Positions 28,166 to 37,345 of a DNA stretch of 62,844 bases are shown piece after piece. A model generated the notes under the pieces. It saw only the letters and a program-made list of their open reading frames with translations. It was not told the DNA's origin and did not search any database. The stretch comes from JAQBGV01 sp032128395 (GTDB taxonomy: Bacteria > Planctomycetota > UBA8108 > UBA1146): assembly GCA_032128395.1 (NCBI GenBank), contig JAQBGV010000085.1:1-62844 (forward strand). Reading direction: 5' to 3'. Made by a program: the position numbers and the translations under genes. The first letter of the stretch is position 1. Each line of letters starts with the position of its first letter.

Positions 28166-29398
28166 ATGCCCTCGGTCCGCGCCGCACTCCTCCCCGATGC
28201 GATTCTCCTCGCGCTCCTCGCGGCAGTTGCGCTCTCCTCCTCTCCGCTTCCTGGGGAGGACACGATCCCCGCCGAAGCCGAAGTGGAAGAGGCGATCCAG
28301 CGCGCGGTCGAGATCCTCATCGCAGGGCAGGAGAGCTACGAGGAAGGGAAGCCGAAGGCCGAGTGGCCGTACGAGGGGGTCTACAGGGAGTCGGGCAAGA
28401 TCCCGATCGGGTATCGCGTCGGCGGGACCTCGATCGTCGCCCGTGCTCTCCTCGAGGTGCCCGGTTGGAAAGATGATACGGCGCGACAGGAGGCCGTTGC
28501 CCGAGCCTTCCAGTTCGTGATCGAGGGACTCGATCACGACGGGATGGCGGCCGGATTCAACGGCGCGTACGACGTACGCGGCTGGGGTCACACCTACGCG
28601 CTGTTCTTTCTCCTCCGCGCTCTCGAGCTCGACGTGCTCTCGAAGGAGCACACCAAGATAGCCCGCGCTCGCGTATCTCAGCTGGTGAAGGTGCTCGAGG
28701 AGACCGAGATCCACGAGTCCGGTGGTTGGAACTACTCGCGGAGGGGTGGTCCGAACCGGCCATCCGAGGCGTCGACCTTCATGACCGCACCCACGGTGCA
28801 GGCACTGCTCCAGGCGGCGAAGCAGGGAGCCCAGGTGAGGGAGGACGTGATCGGCCGCGCGGTGAAAACACTCGAGGGTGCGCGACTCGAGTCCGGAGCG
28901 TTCCAGTACGGGACGAATCCTCGAAAGACTGGGACTGGATTCGAAGCGGTGCCGGGTGCGATCGGCCGGATGGCGGTCTGCGAGACGACTCTCCACCTTC
29001 TCGGTCGCGGCAGCGTCGAACGAGTGCGGGGCTCCCTCGACGCCTTCTTCGAGCACTGGGAGTGGCTCGAGAAACGCCGCAAGCAAACCGGAACTCACGA
29101 GGCGCCTTACATGATCGCGCCGTACTACTTCTTCTATGCCCACTACTACGCTGCGCAGGCGATCGAGATCCTGCCGAGCCAAGAGCGCGAGGCGTACCGC
29201 CAGAAATTGCTCCGCGTCCTGTGGAAGGTCCGCGAAGAGAGCGGGGGGTGGAACGACCGCACCTTTGCACGGAGCGAGCACTTCGGGACCGCGATGACGC
29301 TACTGACTCTCCTCCAGCCGACGATCCCGCTCCCCCCCGGAGTGGGGAAAGCGCGGGTGAAGAAGAGGGCGGAGAAGTCCGATTCCGTCGGGCAGTAG
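28166..29398 (+). CDS. exported squalene-cyclase/prenyltransferase-fold protein
   Basis: Protein of 410 residues with a signal peptide (about 1-30). The rest is alpha/alpha-toroid: repeated helix pairs carrying QESYEEGKP..WPYEG, GGTSIVARALLEVPG, SGGWNYSRRGGPNRPSEASTFMTA and SGGWNDRTF..SEHFGTAMTLLTL, the pattern of the planctomycete proteins with prenyltransferase/squalene oxidase repeats. The DxDD cyclase motif is not seen, so a cyclase activity is not supported. Probably a periplasmic binding or structural protein. Preceded by GAAAGGCGAGAG as ribosome site. Confidence 0.75.
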   Translation: MPSVRAALLPDAILLALLAAVALSSSPLPGEDTIPAEAEVEEAIQRAVEILIAGQESYEEGKPKAEWPYEGVYRESGKIPIGYRVGGTSIVARALLEVPGWKDDTARQEAVARAFQFVIEGLDHDGMAAGFNGAYDVRGWGHTYALFFLLRALELDVLSKEHTKIARARVSQLVKVLEETEIHESGGWNYSRRGGPNRPSEASTFMTAPTVQALLQAAKQGAQVREDVIGRAVKTLEGARLESGAFQYGTNPRKTGTGFEAVPGAIGRMAVCETTLHLLGRGSVERVRGSLDAFFEHWEWLEKRRKQTGTHEAPYMIAPYYFFYAHYYAAQAIEILPSQEREAYRQKLLRVLWKVREESGGWNDRTFARSEHFGTAMTLLTLLQPTIPLPPGVGKARVKKRAEKSDSVGQ

Positions 29399-29485
29399 AG
29401 CCGTCCGCGCCGGCTTGCTCTCCCCACCCGCGGGCTGAAGTCGAAAGAGATCGTATCAGCACAGTAGAGTGGAGCCGATCCCGGC

Positions 29486-30229
29486 TCAGCTCCGCCCCCC
29501 CCTGCGCCACCGTGAGTACTTCGTCCGTGCGCGCCGATTCTTGGCCCCCCCCGCGAGGTGTTGGGCGAGCACCCACCAGTGACGCAGCGCGGTCCGCACC
29601 ACCCCGTCCGTTCGCCAACGCCGACTCGAGGTGGTCATCGTCTCGCGCTGAACGCGGATCGAGCCTCGACGGCGCAGTCGTCTCACCAGATCGAGGTCCT
29701 CGAGCAGACAATCCTCCCGGTAGCCACCGACGCTTTCGAATCCGCTCCGACGCACGAAGATTCCCTGGTCACCGAACGGCCCGATCCCGAGTCGGGTGCG
29801 GAGGTTCGCCCCCCACGCGATGACGCGGAATACCCCACTGTCGCCGTCGAAACCGAGTCGAAAAGCTCCGCCGAGGCAATTCGGATCGACCAGAGTACGC
29901 TCGATCGCCGTCCGGAGGCCCCGGGGCACGGTCGAGTCGGCGTAAAGGAAGAGGAGCACGTCCCCGTTCGCCTCGGACGCACCCCCATTCAGCTGCTTCG
30001 CGAGCCCCCCGGTCTCGACGAGCACCCGATCGGCGTATCGCTCGGCGATCGCCCGAGACCGGTCTCGGCTTCCTCCGTCGACGACGATGACCTCCTCGAT
30101 CTCCTCCCCCCGGAGAGCGGTGAGTACCGCCTCGATCCGCTCCTCCTCGTCGATGACGGGGACGATCGCGCAGATCCGGTGCACGCCCGGAACCGGAGGA
30201 CCGGGGATCTTCTTCCCGAATATGGACAC
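29486..30229 (-). CDS. family 2 glycosyltransferase, TIGR04283-like
   Basis: GT-A glycosyltransferase of 247 residues. VPVIDEEERIEAVLTALRG and EVIVVDGGSRDRSRAIAER form the nucleotide-sugar binding start; LFLYADSTVPRG carries the metal-binding D.D-type segment (here ADS); GGAFRLGFDGDSGVFRVI and FGDQGIFVRRSGFESVGGY match the family first named rSAM/selenodomain-associated transferase 2 and later linked to arsenosugar synthesis. GTG start. Divergent from the kinase gene at 30336. The C-terminal 40 residues are very basic. Acceptor not known. Confidence 0.85.
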   Translation of the reverse strand: MSIFGKKIPGPPVPGVHRICAIVPVIDEEERIEAVLTALRGEEIEEVIVVDGGSRDRSRAIAERYADRVLVETGGLAKQLNGGASEANGDVLLFLYADSTVPRGLRTAIERTLVDPNCLGGAFRLGFDGDSGVFRVIAWGANLRTRLGIGPFGDQGIFVRRSGFESVGGYREDCLLEDLDLVRRLRRRGSIRVQRETMTTSSRRWRTDGVVRTALRHWWVLAQHLAGGAKNRRARTKYSRWRRGGRS

Positions 30230-30335
30230 GATGAGGTGACTTCCCGATGATCCGGATCACGATCTTGAGAGCGCCGCGGCACCGCCGAGGCGTGGACGGG
30301 GCTGTGCGCAGCCCGATGGAACCACGGAGTGTAGC

Positions 30336-32117
30336 GTGCCCGACGATGCGAAACAGACACCGCCTCCCGAGGGTGAGCTCCCGGGGGGAGAATCTGCCCC
30401 GCCCGATGGGGAGGACGCGACGCGTCCGATGCGCACTCCTCGTCGGACGACTCTGGGCCCCTTCCATCTCGAGGAGAAAATCGGCGAGGGGGGGATGGGA
30501 GTGGTCTACCGCGCTCAAGATCCCCAACTCCGCCGGCTCGTCGCGATCAAGCGGATCCACGGTCGCTACGAGAACGACGAGGAGTTCTGCCGCCTGTTTC
30601 TCGCGGAAGCACGCGCCGTAGCCGCAGTGAGCCACCGAAACATCGCACAGATCTTCTCGATCCACGGGAGCGAAGGGGACGACCCCCCCTTTTTCGCGAT
30701 GGAATACGTCGAAGGGCTCTCGACGGAGGACCGGGTCCGCCGCGACGGTCCCCTCTCGATTCCCCTCGTCGTCGAGATCGCTCTCCAATCCGCCCGGGGA
30801 CTGCGCGCCGCCCACCGCCGTGGGATCATCCACCGCGATGTCAAACCGTCGAACTTGCTGCTCGATGAACGCGATCAGGTGAAGCTGGTCGACTTCGGAC
30901 TCGCGCTCCGCCTCGGGGACCTCAGCGACCCCGGCGAGGACGATGACCAAATCCTCTGCACGCCGCACTATGTCTCACCGGAGCAGGCACGCGGCTGGCG
31001 GGTCGACCATCGCTCCGATATCTACTCTCTCGGCTGCACACTCTACTTCCTGCTGACCGGCGTCGAACCGTTCCAGCGGGCGGCCCGTGTCGACCTGTTC
31101 GTCGCACACGCGAATGCGCAGGCTCCCACCCCGAGCATTCGACGACCCGAAGTTCCGCCGAGCCTCGATGCAGTAATCGCAAGAATGCTCGAGAAGCGAC
31201 CCGAGAGTCGCCCCGCGGACTATGACGTCCTCCTCCAGGAACTCGACAGAATCCGGGACGAGGTCACACCGCCCAGCGAATTTCCCGCCCGCCCCTCGAT
31301 TCTGCGCCGGGCGGTGACGCTCGCCATCGTCATCGCCTCGGTCGGCGCAGCCGCCTGGGCGGGCACTCGCCCCCAAGGTCGGGCCGCGATCGCGGTGGAA
31401 GATCTCTTCCCCGGGGTCTACATCGCAGAGGTGCCCTACGAGAAGCTGCACTACAGATTCGCGGACCGCGACGCCTCGAGACTACTGGCGCGACACTTCG
31501 TGGCCGACGTCGACTCACCCGATCCTGAGGACGGGATCGTGATCCCCCCGACGATCCGGGGGGGAGAGCTCAGTTGGTCGAACTACGATCACCCGATCCG
31601 ACTCCCCTACCTGAGCGAGTTTCGCGAGATCGAGATCCGCGGACTGCGCTTTCTGGAGCGCCAGGACTTCATCCTCCGGATCGGGGATGATCCGGACCAC
31701 GGCGAGGACGGCCTCGCCATCTTCTTCTCGATCGATAGAGCCAATGACCAGGTCGCACGGTGCACGTTCCAGGGCGAAGCGGTAGAAGTCGTGACCGAGC
31801 CATCCCATCTCGACTTCCACGGCAAGGAGGAGGAATACATCCTACAACTCCGCCGCGTGGACACGGACAAACCTCAGTACGCGTTCTTCCAATTCTCGCT
31901 CAAGCAGGAGACTTCCGAAGACGGGAAGACCGCAGTACAGGCCGATGTCCTATTGCGCGTGCCGGCGAATCGCCTCTCTCGGGGCGGGATCTCGATCCAG
32001 TCACTCGCTCCGCACCGGAACCGCTCGACCGTCTCGATCGAAGAGATCCTCGTGGTCGGCACCCTCGACCGGGAGCGCCTCGCGCGGGAGTGGTTCCAGG
32101 GCCGCGTGATTCCATGA
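30336..32117 (+). CDS. membrane Ser/Thr protein kinase
   Basis: Protein of 593 residues, GTG start with GGAG upstream. The kinase domain spans about 42-305 and is complete: GEGGMGVVYRA, VAIKRI, HRDVKPSNLLL, VDFGLALR, YVSPEQARG. One transmembrane helix follows (about 328-347, RAVTLAIVIASVGAAAWAGT). The C-terminal 245 residues form a beta-rich extracytoplasmic domain without recognised family, perhaps a ligand sensor (about 355-590). It is followed 70 bases later by the FHA-sigma54 activator; FHA domains bind phosphothreonine, so the kinase may act on or through that protein. Confidence 0.92.
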   Translation: MPDDAKQTPPPEGELPGGESAPPDGEDATRPMRTPRRTTLGPFHLEEKIGEGGMGVVYRAQDPQLRRLVAIKRIHGRYENDEEFCRLFLAEARAVAAVSHRNIAQIFSIHGSEGDDPPFFAMEYVEGLSTEDRVRRDGPLSIPLVVEIALQSARGLRAAHRRGIIHRDVKPSNLLLDERDQVKLVDFGLALRLGDLSDPGEDDDQILCTPHYVSPEQARGWRVDHRSDIYSLGCTLYFLLTGVEPFQRAARVDLFVAHANAQAPTPSIRRPEVPPSLDAVIARMLEKRPESRPADYDVLLQELDRIRDEVTPPSEFPARPSILRRAVTLAIVIASVGAAAWAGTRPQGRAAIAVEDLFPGVYIAEVPYEKLHYRFADRDASRLLARHFVADVDSPDPEDGIVIPPTIRGGELSWSNYDHPIRLPYLSEFREIEIRGLRFLERQDFILRIGDDPDHGEDGLAIFFSIDRANDQVARCTFQGEAVEVVTEPSHLDFHGKEEEYILQLRRVDTDKPQYAFFQFSLKQETSEDGKTAVQADVLLRVPANRLSRGGISIQSLAPHRNRSTVSIEEILVVGTLDRERLAREWFQGRVIP

Positions 32118-32187
32118 GGATCGAGGTCCGATCGCCGCTCGGCTCACTCGGCACTTCACGCGCTGTGGCCGGACGAGGGAGGATCTG

Positions 32188-34039
32188 ATGGCGCCCCGTC
32201 TCTGGATCCGCGAGGGCCTCGGCCGGCTTCGCGAGCTGCTCCTCGATCGTGAGCTCGCCGAGGAAGGGATCGTCGTCGGCCGGGATTCCGCGGCGGACAT
32301 CGTCCTCGATGACCAGGCTGTGAGCCGCTTCCATGCGCGATTCGTGCTGCGCGGGGAAGAGTGGCACATCGTCGATCTCGGCTCGAGCAACCGTACTTTC
32401 GTCAATGGGGAACCGGTGAAGGACTCGGAGATCGGCGCGGGGGACCACATCGGGATCGGCGACTGTGAACTGCAGTTCGTCGACGAAGTGGAACGAGTCG
32501 ACGCGAACGGCTCACAGACCCAGGTGGTGAAACGACTCCGGAGCGAGTCGCACTCCGGGAACGAACTTCGCGCCGCCGGTGTCCTGAACGCCCTGTACCG
32601 ACTCTCTCGAGCGGTTTCCGGCCGCCCCGGAGACCCGTCGATCGCAGAGGAGGCGATCGGACTATTGGTCGAGGAGCTCGATGCGGATCGCGGTGCGATC
32701 CTGCTCCTCGATGGCGATCAGCTGCTCTGTCGGGCGGCCCGATCGCGAGGCGAACAGGCTCTTCGCGGATTCGTGCTCAGCCAGACGATCTACCAGGAGA
32801 TTCTTCAGACCCGGGAAGCGATCCTCTCCGAGGACACCTCGACGGATGAGCGATTCGCGGAGCGCCAGAGCGTCGTCGGCGAGGAGATCCGGTCGGTGCT
32901 CGCCGCGCCGATCCCACTCGCGGGGGGAATCGGCGGGATTCTATACCTCGACCGGCTGCAGGGACGACAGGGAGCGTTTCAGACCGAGGACCTCTACGGC
33001 GCCGCCGTCTCCGCCCAGTTCATCGGTGCCCTGCTGCAGGCAGGTGCGACCCTCGGCGGCCTGGAACGAGAGCGAGAGACCTTGGTCAAGACGCTGATCG
33101 AGACCCACCCGATCATCGGTCAGTCCCCCCCGGTGGAACGACTCCGAGAGTTCATCCGTCGGGCGGCTCCGACCGAGAGCACGGTACTGATCCGAGGCGA
33201 AACCGGGACGGGGGAAAGAGCTCGTCGCCCGCGCGCTCCACTACCAGAGTTCGCGGAGGGGAGCCCCGTTCGCTGCGATCAACTGCGCGGCGATCCCGGA
33301 GTCTCTCGTCGAGAGTGAATTGTTCGGCCATGAGCGTGGTGCGTTCACCGGCGCCGATGCGCGCAAGGCGGGGCGGTTCGAAGCCGCCGACGGCGGGACC
33401 GTCTTTCTCGACGAGATCGGCGAACTACCACTCGGCTGTCAGGGGAAGCTCCTGCGACTCCTCGAGGAGCGACGCTTCGAGAGGGTGGGCGGGACGACTT
33501 CGATCCAGGTCGACGTTCGGATCGTCGCTGCTACGAACCGCGACCTGGCGCTCGAGGTGAAGGAGGGGCGGTTCCGTGAAGACTTGTACTACCGTCTGAA
33601 CGTACTCGAAGTGGTCGTCCCTCCTCTCCGAGACCGCTCGGGTGATCTCGAGATCCTGATCGACCACTTCCTCGATCACTTCTCCCACCGCGTCGGGGGA
33701 AAACGCAAGCGACTGTCGACGCCGGCGCGACACCGACTCGTCTCTCACCCCTGGCCGGGGAACATCCGTCAACTGCGCAACGCGATCGAGAGCGCGGTAG
33801 TCCTCGCCCGCGGAGACGAAATTCTCCCCGAGGACCTGAGCCTCTCACGAAGCGACGGAGAGTCTGCGGATTCCGGCCCCAGCTGGTCCGCCTGCTCGCT
33901 CCAGGACCTCGAGCGGACTCACATCGAACGGATGCTGGACCACGTCGGGTGGAACAAGTCGAAGGCGGCGGAATTGCTCGGAATCGAGCGCTCGACCCTC
34001 TACGCCAGACTGAAGAGCCTCGGGATCACCCAGCACTGA
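32188..34039 (+). CDS. FHA-GAF-sigma54 transcription activator (frameshifted)
   Basis: About 616 residues after correction of one base. FHA domain (about 5-105) with VGRDSAADIVLDDQAVSRFHA and GSSNRTFVNG; GAF domain (about 130-290); AAA+ sigma54-interaction domain with Walker A GETGTGKE, GAFTGA loop, Walker B TVFLDEIG and FREDLYYRLNVLEV; C-terminal Fis helix-turn-helix (WNKSKAAELLGIERSTLYARL). The frame breaks in Walker A at G5, 33210-33214; four Gs give GETGTGKELVARALH. As written, the first part ends at 33318 and the rest opens at 33320. The FHA domain suggests control by the kinase just upstream. Likely target genes are the secretion genes that follow, by position only. Confidence 0.88.
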
Positions 34040-34104
34040 CATCCGTCTCCGTCGGCTCGACGATTGCTGATCCCGCGCGGGCGACTCGAGGGAGTGGAGG
34101 AGCG

Positions 34105-34881
34105 ATGCAACTCGGATTCGCGATCTGGCTGCTCGCCGCCCCACTCCTGAACGGCCCGCTCGCCCCGAGCCTCGATTCAGGTCAGTGGCCCGCCGGTGTC
34201 CTCCTCGCGGCGACGGAGCGCTTGACGCAGAGCCCGATCTACCCGGAGTCCCCCACCGTCGGAAATGCGCGAGTCGTTCTCTCTCGACCACTGACCTTGA
34301 CGAGGGAGTCGATTCCGGCGATTGCCTCGCTCCTGCTCGACAGCGGGGTGGCCCTGATCGAACTCACGCCGGGGAGCCCGAGCGACGGCTGGATCGCGAC
34401 CCGCCGAATCGGGGGGGTGCACCGGCCGATCGCGATCTCGATCCGGGTACTCCGCCTCGAGCATGCGGATGTCGAACAGGTTGCTTTGCTCCTCAACACG
34501 AAGGTCGAAATCCGGGAGAGGGACCTCCCTCCCGGCGACATCCCGACCCGGTTCATCGCGGATCCCCGCACGGGGGCGATCGTCGTGCGGTACACCTCGG
34601 AGAAGCGTCTCTCCGAGTACCTGGAGATTCTAGAGGTACTCGACCGGCCGTCGGCCCCGGGGGCTTCGACCCCCGTCCTGCGGAGCTATCGTCCGCAGAG
34701 AGTGACCGCGAGGGTTTTGGAGGTCGAGTTCGCCGCCGCTTGGCGGAAGCGGGGGGGGTACCCGATCCGGCTCGTGGTCCCTGAAAAACAAAACATGCTG
34801 CTGGTTCGCTGCCCCCTGCAAGTCTGGGGGGACGTGGAGGGATTGCTCGAGCTCTTGGACCTCACCGTACCGATACGGTGA
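34105..34881 (+). CDS. exported secretin N-domain-like protein
   Basis: Protein of 258 residues from ATG 34105 (GGAGGAGCG upstream). Signal peptide about 1-22 (LGFAIWLLAAPLLNGPLAP). Residues about 55-190 look like secretin N0/N1 ring-building modules: RPLTLTRESIPAIASLLLDSGVALIEL, then IRVLRLEHADVEQVALLLN..IADPRTGAIVVRYTSEKRLSEYLEILEVLDRP, the pattern that precedes the GspD pore. A third similar module occupies the C-terminus (LRSYRPQRVTARVLEVEF..EKQNMLLVRCPLQVWGDVEGLLELLD). The pore-forming secretin domain is absent. It sits 258 bases upstream of gspD and probably belongs to the same system. Confidence 0.7.
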   Translation: MQLGFAIWLLAAPLLNGPLAPSLDSGQWPAGVLLAATERLTQSPIYPESPTVGNARVVLSRPLTLTRESIPAIASLLLDSGVALIELTPGSPSDGWIATRRIGGVHRPIAISIRVLRLEHADVEQVALLLNTKVEIRERDLPPGDIPTRFIADPRTGAIVVRYTSEKRLSEYLEILEVLDRPSAPGASTPVLRSYRPQRVTARVLEVEFAAAWRKRGGYPIRLVVPEKQNMLLVRCPLQVWGDVEGLLELLDLTVPIR

Positions 34882-35139
34882 CTGTAGCGATCCCAAACAC
34901 CCGAGTGTCTTCGTCCGCGACAGTCCTCATCGTTCGCGCCCGTCGGTGGCCAGTGAACGGTACAAACCTCAAGGAAACCAGCACTTAGAAACCACCCCCC
35001 GCTTCGGGGGTTGGCGTCCTGTTTGCGACTTTCGGCCCTGCAGGACTCCGCGAGCAGCGGAGCCGGGGTCCTCTCGCCTGATCACCGTCTGCGACGAAAC
35101 TCTCGGCCGAGCCCAGCGATCTCGGAAGGAAACGCGTTC
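34882..35139 (+). promoter_or_regulatory. structured leader upstream of gspD
   Basis: No gene. Two stable hairpins: CCCCC-cgcttc-GGGGG type at 34994-35011, and a compound stem at 35042-35072 in which AGGAC/GTCCT encloses CTCCGC/GCGGAG. The ribosome site GGAAGGAAA lies about 8 bases before the gspD ATG. Could be an intercistronic processing or regulatory leader. I considered a c-di-GMP riboswitch and could not match its core. Confidence 0.4.
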
Positions 35140-37338
35140 ATGCCACTCTCGCAACGTCGAGCCCCTCGGCTCCTCCCGGTTTGGCTCACCCTGTTCCTCG
35201 GAGCGGTCCTCCCACTTCACTCGCAGGCCCCCCCCACCCCGACCGGTCTCCCGCCGGACATCGAGGAACACGAGATGACGGAGGGGAAGATCCCCGTCCT
35301 GAACCTGCTCAAGTTCCTGCAGGACACCACCGGTAAGTTGGTGAACTTCCCTTCGACCACCGCAGAGCAGCCGTTCTTGCCCGACGTCACCGTGGAGGTG
35401 CTCGGGGACATCACTCCCCTCAGTCTTCCGATCGTCCGGGCGATCCTCGAAACGAACGGTTACGAGCTGTGGGAGGAGGAGCTCGACGACGGCAGCATGG
35501 TGATCAACGTCCGCAGCAACGCCGTGCGCACCCCGACCCCATCGAGCCCGACCACGCCTATCATCGAAAAGGGGCAGGGCACAGCTACCGACAACATGCA
35601 GGAGCTCGCGACGCTGGTATTGCAGCTGAAGTACACCGAGACCGCGGTCGTATCGCAAGCGCTCAGGGATCTCCTCGACATCCAGGGCCCGCGGACCCAG
35701 TCGGGGAGCATCAAGATGGTCGCGGTGCCATCGAGCGAGACCCTCATCCTGCGGGCGAAGCTCGGCGTGCTCAAACACATTCAGCGACTCGTCGAGTTCA
35801 TCGACATCGAGGTCATCGGACCCGAACCGATCTTGAAGATTCGTGAGCTCGCGTACGCGGACGCCGAGGACATCGTCAGCATCGTGCAGGAGGCACTCTC
35901 CACCAGCACCACTGGTGCGACTCGGCGACCCACCCGGGGAGGCACCCAACGCGGAGCCCCACCCGCTACACCCAGTGCCCAGCTCGCCGGGGAGGCGACG
36001 CGCCTGATCTCGGATCCGCGCACCCAGAAGATCATCATTCAGAGCACCGATGAGGACGAGGTCGACCTGGTCAACCAGCTCATCGACGAGCTCGACACTC
36101 GAATTCGAAGTTACCGGCGGAACACCTGGACCTATCGGGTGAAGTTCCTCAAGGCGGAGGATCTCGCGGATGTCCTCCAGCAGTTGATCGAAGGGACCCA
36201 AGGATCGCTCCGGAACCGCGGCAACAACCAGAGCCGCACCAACCGCGCGCAGAACCAGGGGGTGCAGCAACAGGTCCAGGCCACCCCGACCCGGATCGTT
36301 CCCCACGCCGAGACGAACACCATCATCGTCCAGGCGGATCCGGAGGAGTGGCTCGAGATCGAGCGAATCCTCCACGAAATCGACCTCCGGCGCCGCCAGG
36401 TGTTCCTCGAGGCGGCACTGGTACAGGTGACCGACTCCTCGAACCTGAACTACACGATCGAGTTCTTGGCGGGGAACCTCGATGACCAAGCGACCAGAGT
36501 CGCTGCGATGAGCGCCTTCGGGCTCTCGACCCTCGACACGTCGCAGCTCCCCGACAATTTCACGAGGACGTTTCCCGGGGCCGGCGGCGGGACGGGGCTC
36601 TTGGCTGCGCTCTCGAGCAACGGTCAACTCCCGATGCTGCTGCGGGCGATCAAGAGCGACTCCGACTCGCAGATCCTGGCGACGCCGTTCATCCTTGCGG
36701 ACGACAACCAGGAGAGTTCGATCACGGTCGACACCGAGATCTTCTTCGAGACTTCGAACACGACAAACGTGAACACGACGACCGGCCAGGCGTCGGAGTC
36801 GGCGGGAATCCGGCTGACGCTGACCCCCACGATCTCCAAGGAAGTCGTCCTTCTGTCGCTCCAGCTGGAGGTCTCGAGCTTCGCGGGTGCGTCGAGTTCG
36901 ACCGGGACACTCCCCGACAAGGGGACCAACACGATCATCTCGAACGTGACGATCCCGGACGGGAGCCTCTTCATCATCGGGGGCCTCGCTCGGGAGAACG
37001 AGTCGACGGCGGTCGACAAGGTGCCGTTTCTCGGCGACCTGCCACTTATCGGGCGGTTCTTCCAGAGCCGTGGAACTGACCGTAGCCGTGATAATCTGTA
37101 CGTTTTCCTCACCGCGCACATCATCGACGATGACCGCTTGCAGGACCTCGAACTGCTCAGCGACCAGGCGGTAGAGGGAGTCCGGGGCTTCGGCGAGGTG
37201 ATGCGACTCAATCAGTTCCAGCTCCCGAACAAGCCGCATCGTGGCGAGGGACCGCCGCGCGAAATCGTGCCGCCCGGCGACAAATCTCCCCCCCGTGAGG
37301 AGTACCTCGACCCCGACGCCCCTGAGAACAAGGATTGA
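35140..37338 (+). CDS. gspD: type II secretion outer-membrane secretin GspD
   Basis: Protein of 732 residues from ATG 35140. Signal peptide about 1-27 (RLLPVWLTLFLGAVLPLHSQA). N0 domain about 45-125, then N1-N3 ring modules each ending in a ..D.ANT.II.-type strand (MVAVPSSETLILRAKL, ISDPRTQKIIIQSTDEDEV, HAETNTIIVQADPEEW), linked by a Gln/Asn-rich insert. The secretin domain starts at about 420 (VFLEAALVQVTDSSNLNY) and carries DSQILATPFILADDNQESSITV and GTLPDKGTNTI..VTIPDGSLFIIGGL, with a conserved C-terminal strand region PFLGDLPLIGRFFQSRGTDRSRDNLYVFLTAHI. Forms the outer-membrane pore. First gene of the gspD-J operon. Confidence 0.95.
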   Translation: MPLSQRRAPRLLPVWLTLFLGAVLPLHSQAPPTPTGLPPDIEEHEMTEGKIPVLNLLKFLQDTTGKLVNFPSTTAEQPFLPDVTVEVLGDITPLSLPIVRAILETNGYELWEEELDDGSMVINVRSNAVRTPTPSSPTTPIIEKGQGTATDNMQELATLVLQLKYTETAVVSQALRDLLDIQGPRTQSGSIKMVAVPSSETLILRAKLGVLKHIQRLVEFIDIEVIGPEPILKIRELAYADAEDIVSIVQEALSTSTTGATRRPTRGGTQRGAPPATPSAQLAGEATRLISDPRTQKIIIQSTDEDEVDLVNQLIDELDTRIRSYRRNTWTYRVKFLKAEDLADVLQQLIEGTQGSLRNRGNNQSRTNRAQNQGVQQQVQATPTRIVPHAETNTIIVQADPEEWLEIERILHEIDLRRRQVFLEAALVQVTDSSNLNYTIEFLAGNLDDQATRVAAMSAFGLSTLDTSQLPDNFTRTFPGAGGGTGLLAALSSNGQLPMLLRAIKSDSDSQILATPFILADDNQESSITVDTEIFFETSNTTNVNTTTGQASESAGIRLTLTPTISKEVVLLSLQLEVSSFAGASSSTGTLPDKGTNTIISNVTIPDGSLFIIGGLARENESTAVDKVPFLGDLPLIGRFFQSRGTDRSRDNLYVFLTAHIIDDDRLQDLELLSDQAVEGVRGFGEVMRLNQFQLPNKPHRGEGPPREIVPPGDKSPPREEYLDPDAPENKD

Positions 37339-37345
37339 GACGACG

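Noticed and set aside
34950..35100. Possible c-di-GMP riboswitch before gspD
   Set aside because: Two hairpins and some GAAACC/GGCGUCC similarity, but the conserved core and tetraloop receptor of GEMM could not be placed.
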